DNA of 64,000 nucleotides from Zonotrichia leucophrys gambelii. Lineage: Eukaryota > Chordata > Aves > Passeriformes > Passerellidae. Each line of letters begins with the position of its first letter. Within the stretch, counting starts at the first letter, position 1. The notes below the pieces were generated by a model. It made no database searches, had not been told where the DNA came from, and saw nothing but the letters and a program-made list of their open reading frames with translations. The stretch spans positions 66,999,085 through 67,063,084 of the forward strand of contig NC_088170.1 of NCBI RefSeq assembly GCF_028769735.1, given 5' to 3'. This document shows positions 57,831-64,000 of this stretch, piece after piece. The position numbers and the translations under genes were made by a program.

Positions 57831-58663
57831 CGATCTACATTAAGAAGAGAGGAATCAAAAGTTCCTGTCCTTTCTGTTGGCTTTTATAAAGGAAATCCAC
57901 AGAGTCACCTCAGGTAAGGACACCTGCATTGGAGCTGTGTGTTTCCTCAGGCAAATACCATCCTTAGTGTCTGCTCCCAATTGGAGCCTGAGCTCTTTTT
58001 ATATCAGAAAGGAGAATTGAATTTACACAGGGCTTGTTTGGGGATTAATACCCATTGAAGCTGAGGATGAATCACCTTTGGAACTGCCTTTTTTTTAATC
58101 ATCTAAAGGAGGAGCCTAGATAGCTGCCTTAGACTGGGTACTTTTGAGATAACTATAATTAAATGAAATGAATCTCAGCCTAGAGGACATCACCTACAGC
58201 CTCAGAATACAATGTGCACTTCATGTTTCTGTTGGTGGCAGCAGGTCGCCTAAAGATCAGAAATATACAATTCCTTCCCTGCCCTGATTTTGCCTGTTAC
58301 AGTAAAAAAATGGGCAGAGGAGGAAGGAAGAGAGGTGGCAGCAGGCGGGGAATAAGCAGTAAAGATTTAAAATTGCTCAGGTCTACTGTGACCACCCCCA
58401 GTTGCAGTACAATTGCAGCCTGAGGACTGCAACAAAAGCTGTGAATAGTTGCTCTGCCTCTGTGGTAGCAGATGGTGGGGATTGTGGTTCTCTCAAGTGC
58501 TGATGGCTTCCCTTGAGCAACACCTTTTTAATTTTTTTTTTTATGTTACAGAAATCAGACACGTATTTTAAGTGTGCAAAAATGTAACCTTGCTTTCAGC
58601 TTCGAAGGGAAGGGGCAGTGGGATCACCTCATTATCTTGAATATGACTGGAGGAGATATTTGC

Positions 58664-58694
58664 TAAATATATATATAAAAATATATATATCTAT
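58664..58694. repeat. (TA)n microsatellite
   Basis: AAATATATATATAAAAATAT and further TA units, interrupted by a short A run. Confidence 0.8.
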
Positions 58695-61600
58695 GTAACA
58701 AATGAACATTTACTTATAGATTCTTTCTCCTTTCTGCTCCCCCTCATTATTCTCCCTATGCTTTAAAAATAAAGAAGAATACAGAAAGAAAATTTCTCAT
58801 GTGTTACTCAGGTTCTCATCATAGATACACAGGAAAAAAAAAGGTGAAATTAAGTTTGAGATGTGATATTAAAAGTGAAATCTTTACAAATCCTTACTGG
58901 TACATATAGAAGAAGAGGGATTTTTTAAAACCTTAATAAAAAATAGAATAGTGCATGCTTAGAATTTATGCATCTCCAAATAAACAGACATCTTAGAGAT
59001 GTCTAGTTTTCAGAAGACAGAGGACTGTCTGTTTTCCATTGGAAAATGAGACTGCTTAAGGCATCTCAGTTTAGCCCCCTTAGGGCTTCTCTATTAGTAT
59101 ATGTAAAAATCAAAACAGTGGAACTCACTAGGAAAATCAGGAATGTCTAGAGAAAATGTTAATATTAGAGATTCAACTAATCTAAAATGTTAGCAGCCCA
59201 CAGGATGTGACAGCTTATGTAAGCTGGGAGTCTTTCCTTTAATCTTTGTGAAACCAACACTTTGAAGGCAGTTTAATCAAGATATTGCAAGAGCACTGTT
59301 TCAGGAGTGAATATAAATTAAAATTTTTCCAAAAATAAAAAATATGAAAAGAACTTGTTGCAAGCTTAGATTGTAGACAACTATTAAACTATTAAAAAAT
59401 TATCACACAGGCTACAAAATTTTATATTTATCTTTTCAGAAGTCATTAACCAAAAAGTAGTAACGCTGAATTAAAAAAAAATCACTGAAGGCAACGTGAA
59501 GGAATAAAATAGGATGCAAAAGAGAAACTTTTTTGTTCTCTTTGCTGCTGACAGAATTATATAAGAGATGACACAGTATTGCTTCACTTCCACAAGTTTA
59601 TGCACTCTCCCCTATAAACTACACTAACAGGGATGAGAGGATATAGCATCGAGGCAGGCACTGTGTGATCACATCTGCTTCCTCTTCTCATCCCTCAATA
59701 TCTGTTTCCTTCCCTTTTTCCCCCCTGAAATCTCAAGAAACCTGTTGCAGGGGCATGGACCCAAGAGATAATGGTCTTGCTATGATGGTTGACTCCTTTT
59801 AGCTAAAAATAATATAACCTGCTTGATTCCTCCCATTGCAAACCCCACCTTTGTAAGAGCAGAGAGAGCTCCAAGAGTGAGAGCCATTGAGGCATCCAAG
59901 CTGGTGGTGAGTTCAGACTCTTCCTCTGTTTTCAGTGCTTTAGCTGAAATGAGAGTCTGAGTAAAGGTGGCAAGGGATCAGAAAAACTGCTAAGTTAATC
60001 TCCCAAAGGCTGACAAGGTCCTGAAACGTGTGTCAGGAAGAGTGGACTTGAGTTTGGCAGTGCAGCTCTGTCTTCTGCAGTATTCAAGCTTTTGTCTTTC
60101 CTTCAATTCATGGGCATCTGTGAGTCTAGAAATCTGCAGGATAGAAAGCTTGTAATCACAGCTTTCTAGAATAAATTATGGGAGAGGGATATTTGCACAG
60201 CAAGCTACTAAATCAACATTTTCTGGAGAAAAGTTGCTGCTTTTATCTATCAACATTCATGAGTTGCAATAAGGAAAGAAGCAACGGAGAACCATTAGAG
60301 TATGCAATTGTTGAGAACACTCCTTGAGCCCTTCTTGGAACTCAACAGATTTACACCCACTTTTAGCCTAAAAGTTTGAGTTCTACAATGTGTGTGGAAT
60401 AAAGATAAAATTTTCACTGTTATTAGGTTAGCTGTACCAAAAGTGATGGCAAATGTATGCTAGCATGTAATGTGAAGGCCAGACAGGCTTTGGTCACCCT
60501 TTCTTTGTGTGTATACATTTCCTGTCTCCTTCTGAAATTTTAAATACTGTCAATAAATCTGAAACTATCTTCCTACTCCTTACTTCAAGTACACAACAAG
60601 GAGTTTTCACTGGCCTAGACTGCATTTCCATTTTGAGATGCTCTTTATCACTTCCTTTGTGTTACTCTGTTTACTCTTGGTGCTTTGAGCTACTTTTAGT
60701 TAATTATATTGAATCCAGAAGTAATAATATAGTTTGGAGAAAATACAATCTTAAAACAATCTCGTTCTTTTTCTGGTTTATTCAGAATTTAGTCCATAAA
60801 TAACCATGTGCCCTTTGGGTCACGAAGTTATATACGATCGTGGTACTTTCACAGTTTCTGCAGCTCACAACAGACTCCAAATTCTTAATTTAAAACAAAA
60901 TCATGCTTACATAGCTTGGGGAAATATCCTTCCTAACAGTGAAAATTGAGGATATTAAAATATTGATTAGATTATAGCTCAGAGATATACATTGCATAAA
61001 CTTTCCAAAGGGTGTCTATGTAGAAACTGGAACATCAGTCATGGCTGTAAATTCAGGATGTCAAGCTCATCTCAGTGTGTGTAGCCATCCAACTGTGTAC
61101 ATGTCTAGATCTGAACTCTATGGTCCAGTATGCACCTGAACTTCTTTTATAATCATAGAGAGAACAGGTACTTAAAATACATGCTTCATCTGTTTTATTA
61201 TGGATGGCTACCTCAGGAGGAGTTAAGTGCCCATTTCTCTCTCAGGTCTCTGAGAGTCAAAAAAAACCTCCATCTAGTTCAGGTACAGACAATTACTTTG
61301 TAGACAGTTAAAATTAGGTGAGTGAAAACCTGCCTTAGGTGTCTAAAAGCATGAATGAATTTTTTTTTTACAGCCACTGTTCTCCAGGAGAAACATTGTT
61401 ATCTCTGGCATGGAATAATATTAAGTTTTGTGCACGGAGAACACAGATATAAAGAATTAAAGGTTCAGTTCCAGAGGTACTGAGGTTCTGATGCTCTTGT
61501 TTCTGTGAAGGAAAATCCCATGGGAAAGTGCTTCACAGAGATCTCTGGGACATCTAAGATCTGAATGCCCAGACACAGATAACAACTCAACTAAAGCCTT

Positions 61601-62781
61601 GCCTTGCCCTCTTGCTCCACAGCTCAGTACATTCCTGCAATATGATGTACAAGGCAGGATGATCAGAAGGGAACTAAAACTGTGTGGAAGTAAACGTTAA
61701 AGGAAAACATGAAGAACTATCTTAACTTTTCCATATTCAGTGCTGAGGTTAGTTTTTGCCGTTGAGGAATGTGATCTTGGAATTGCAATGAATAGTTCCA
61801 TGGAAAAAAATAGTGGTTAATGATAGTCAAAAAGTTAATTGCAAAAGTGATTAAGAATTATTAGGAAAAAAATTTAAAAAGCAATAAAAAAGCAATAAAA
61901 TAAAATCCCATCATGAAGCACAGTGGAGTCACCCCTCAGACAACATGCAGTAAATGGTTTCACTGTGTGTGCTCGATTCATAAATTTGAAATGGTTCACA
62001 AATTTTGATTGGATACCTCAGGGACAAAGTATTCTTTCTTTCTTTGATGGAAAAAACTTAAAGGATGAAGTTTGCCCCATGAAAATGCATGATGTTTCAT
62101 GGAAAATTAACTTAATAATATTAATATAATCTAAAAATGCTTGCTAGTCCTACTCTAAATTTCTCCTAGAACATCAAGACAATAATGGTGAAAATAATAA
62201 TTATTAGCAGACACTGTTCAGTGTTGCATTTAACCAATATTCTGAGAACCATTCACTTGCATTTGTATTAATACTGGGTGTAATTTTTTAAGTCTTCCAG
62301 TGTTAGGGTCCATCATTCTCTTTTCTTTTATTTTAAGTATGTTTTTGATTTTGGATTATGCTAAGGAAAGAGTGCAAGGTTTTCAGATATTGTAAATTTA
62401 TACAGCTTTGTAGGATTCATTTGCCATGTGACTACTGACACTACTGAAAATCTGGCTAGACATTTATATTAATTTTTATTATTTTTTCAAACTTTTTTTT
62501 TTATCCTTGCCTGTAAACAAGATGTTTTTGTAAAGAAAATGATCTAACTTTGTTCCTTGTCCAGTTTCAAAAGACTGTTTTATCTTAGAGTGCTCATTTA
62601 CTAATATGAGAGAATCATGTGCCAAATCATAGGGATGCTCTACGTGGTTTTTATGTCAACCACAGCTGCAGCTTTACTGTGCTGCAGTTTGGGTACCCCA
62701 AATGAGAACAAAGAACATAGTCCCCAAAATCAATAAAGATGGAGCAATCACTTCTGGTTACTGACACTTTAAAACCCATGA

Positions 62782-62824
62782 ATTCTCTGCTGAATTCTGA
62801 GGATTTTTTTTCTCAGCAGAGAAT
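62782..62824. repeat. Perfect 12-bp inverted repeat, 19-nt loop
   Basis: ATTCTCTGCTGA (62782-62793) and TCAGCAGAGAAT (62813-62824) are exact reverse complements around a loop containing eight T residues. On the plus strand this gives a stem-loop; the stem is shorter than a typical miRNA precursor. Function unknown. Confidence 0.75.
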
Positions 62825-63123
62825 GATATAATAGATCTAGACACTGCTTTGGTGGGTCTCCTCCTTTATGCAGGCTGAAGATATTTCAGATCTTTTCCAT
62901 TTTTGAGCCTCTTTCCTGTTGGTCAATGCTTTCCTGGCCCCAGGGCCATGTCAGAATGTGGGGTTTTCTCCAAAGCAGATGTATAGCTGGATTTCCTCCA
63001 GCAACAACCAGGCTGAAGGAGCAGGATGGAAACTGAAATATTTGCTAAAATATACTCACATGGAGTTACTCACATGAACCCAAACTTGAGTTACTGCAGT
63101 GGTGCATGTTCTCATCTGAACAA

Positions 63124-63149
63124 AGATCTCCTGTTCAGATCTCCTGTTC
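63124..63149. repeat. 13-bp perfect tandem duplication
   Basis: AGATCTCCTGTTC is repeated exactly head to tail. Confidence 0.85.
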
Positions 63150-63696
63150 ATAACACATGGAACAGTGCAGGGCTCACTGCACTCATTTGAGGAATAGCTC
63201 AGCACTGAATCTTTTTATTTCTATTAAATGCTCAGAGTTAAACCTAATAATTTTGGTACCATTTCATTTTATGCAGTAGCCATAAAAATTTCATCATTTC
63301 ATACTTACGTGCTAATGGTTGGTAATACTGCATATAGCTGCAAAAATAAAATGAAATAACACCTAATCCACAAATTGGATGAACGATAATCACATTTTAA
63401 TATTACAAAATACCTCAGCACAGGGAAGATATTAGGTATTTGTCCAGCTTTAAGTAGGTTTTTACAATATATTAAAAATATACAGATGTATGAGTGAATT
63501 AGAGAGACTAGAATGAAAAAAAACCCCATAAATATCTATATTTATTTTAAAAAACCTACAATGAATGAGTAAAACTAAAAAAAAAAAAAAATTAATTGTG
63601 AGTTTAAGTGCTTTGCTGAGCTGGATTTTAATAATTCTCTCTTCTTGGTGTCCTCATTATAGGTATGGACAGGATGCTGTTACCTCCTCCTGAAGT

Positions 63697-63762
63697 TGTT
63701 TCTTCTCCAGGCCAAACAAGCCCAGCTCCCCCAGCATCTTCTGAAGATCAATCACCTCAGTT
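63697..63762 (-). mobile_element. CR1 LINE scrap, antisense
   Basis: GTTTCTTCTCCAGGCCAAAC and AAGCCCAGCTCCCCCAGCAT match the CR1 phrase 'CTTCTCTTCTCCAGGCTGAACAAGCCCAGCTCCCTCAGCC' read backwards. Only about 65 bp is recognisable. Confidence 0.6.
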
Positions 63763-64000
63763 CCTGCTCTCCCCCACTCAGTGGTGACCTACCACTGAAT
63801 TCATGCCAATTTTTACCAATGCCTTTCTATTTTGGTGTCCCAGGACTAGGTGCACATTGTGGCTGTGGGCTAGTGGCTGCTGATTAAGGAGCCACTTTTC
63901 TCCAACTCCTGGCTCTGCTCCTGCACCAGCAACCCAGAACACTTTGCTGGCATGGTGTGCTGATGTTTCTTATTAAACTATTTGTTCACCAAGTCCTTTT
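63763..64000. other. Unique sequence at window end
   Basis: Slightly GC-richer DNA without a recognised feature. The window cuts it off. Confidence 0.4.

Larger units (their letters stand above)
57831..63696. other. Long, nearly repeat-free AT-rich stretch
   Basis: About 5.9 kb, the longest part of the window without a recognised transposon. It contains a TA microsatellite (58664-58694), a short dyad AGACATCT/AGATGTCT at 58988-59006, the perfect hairpin at 62782-62824, a 13-bp tandem duplication at 63124-63149 and an A run near 63577-63591. Frames are at most 98 codons (60507-60803, +) with no domain. Confidence 0.5.

Noticed and set aside
58214..58423. 69-codon frame with a Gly/Arg-rich stretch (MGRGGRKRGGSRRG) resembling an RGG motif
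   Set aside because: The Gly/Arg run comes from a short GAGGAAGG-type purine tract. No other RNA-binding feature and no splice context.
1..64000. Possible undescribed multi-gene system or operon
   Set aside because: No supported coding genes, promoter-operator arrangement or conserved gene order. The content is avian noncoding DNA with transposon remains.

Overview
The window reads as vertebrate nuclear DNA from a bird, most likely a songbird (passerine). It is AT-rich, depleted in CpG outside one LTR, and scattered with 5'-truncated CR1 LINE copies that end in the avian ATTCTATGATTCTA-type tail. It also holds avian-type LTRs, including two copies of an LTR family I associate with passerines. 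I see no bacterial or phage-style gene organisation.

No protein-coding gene could be supported. Every open frame is short and lacks a recognisable domain, apart from decayed CR1 reverse-transcriptase pieces (33.9-34.2 kb and 50.8-51.3 kb). The window is therefore intergenic sequence or the inside of a very large intron; the sequence alone does not decide which. I found no tRNA, rRNA, snRNA, CRISPR array or CpG island.

Layout. 1-14 kb: mostly unique AT-rich DNA, an ancient CR1 (4.7 kb), avian CR1 pieces (3.8, 9.2, 12.1, 13.5 kb) and a palindromic MITE-like element (8.1 kb). 14-22 kb: the repeat-rich part, with a solo LTR (14.16-14.54 kb), a MIR fragment and two ancient palindromic elements (15.7-16.1 kb), a well-preserved 620-bp solo LTR with a perfect 6-bp target duplication (18.31-18.93 kb), a CR1 and an older LTR-like fragment (21.3-21.6 kb). 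22-35 kb: several CR1 copies, AT-rich unique DNA, a pure A/T block (28.0-28.2 kb) and a 128-bp tandem dimer (34.9-35.2 kb). 35-50 kb: a MIR, a truncated ERVL-type LTR (36.76 kb), microsatellites and more CR1. 50-58 kb: a longer antisense CR1 with RT remnants, further CR1, and a second, oppositely oriented copy of the 14-kb LTR family (57.09-57.47 kb). 58-64 kb: nearly repeat-free AT-rich DNA with one perfect hairpin and a CR1 scrap at the end.

The window's history is mainly repeat insertion. CR1 copies lie on both strands in near-equal number. LTRs are reduced to solo or partial copies. A few amniote-wide relics (MIR, palindromic elements, ancient CR1) persist in sequence that may be constrained. 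I found no convincing new multi-gene system. The best leads are the intact solo LTR as a possible regulatory unit, the relic cluster at 15.7-16.1 kb, the perfect short hairpins, and several repeat-free stretches that could be conserved noncoding elements. Family assignments rest on remembered consensus patterns, not on a database search.
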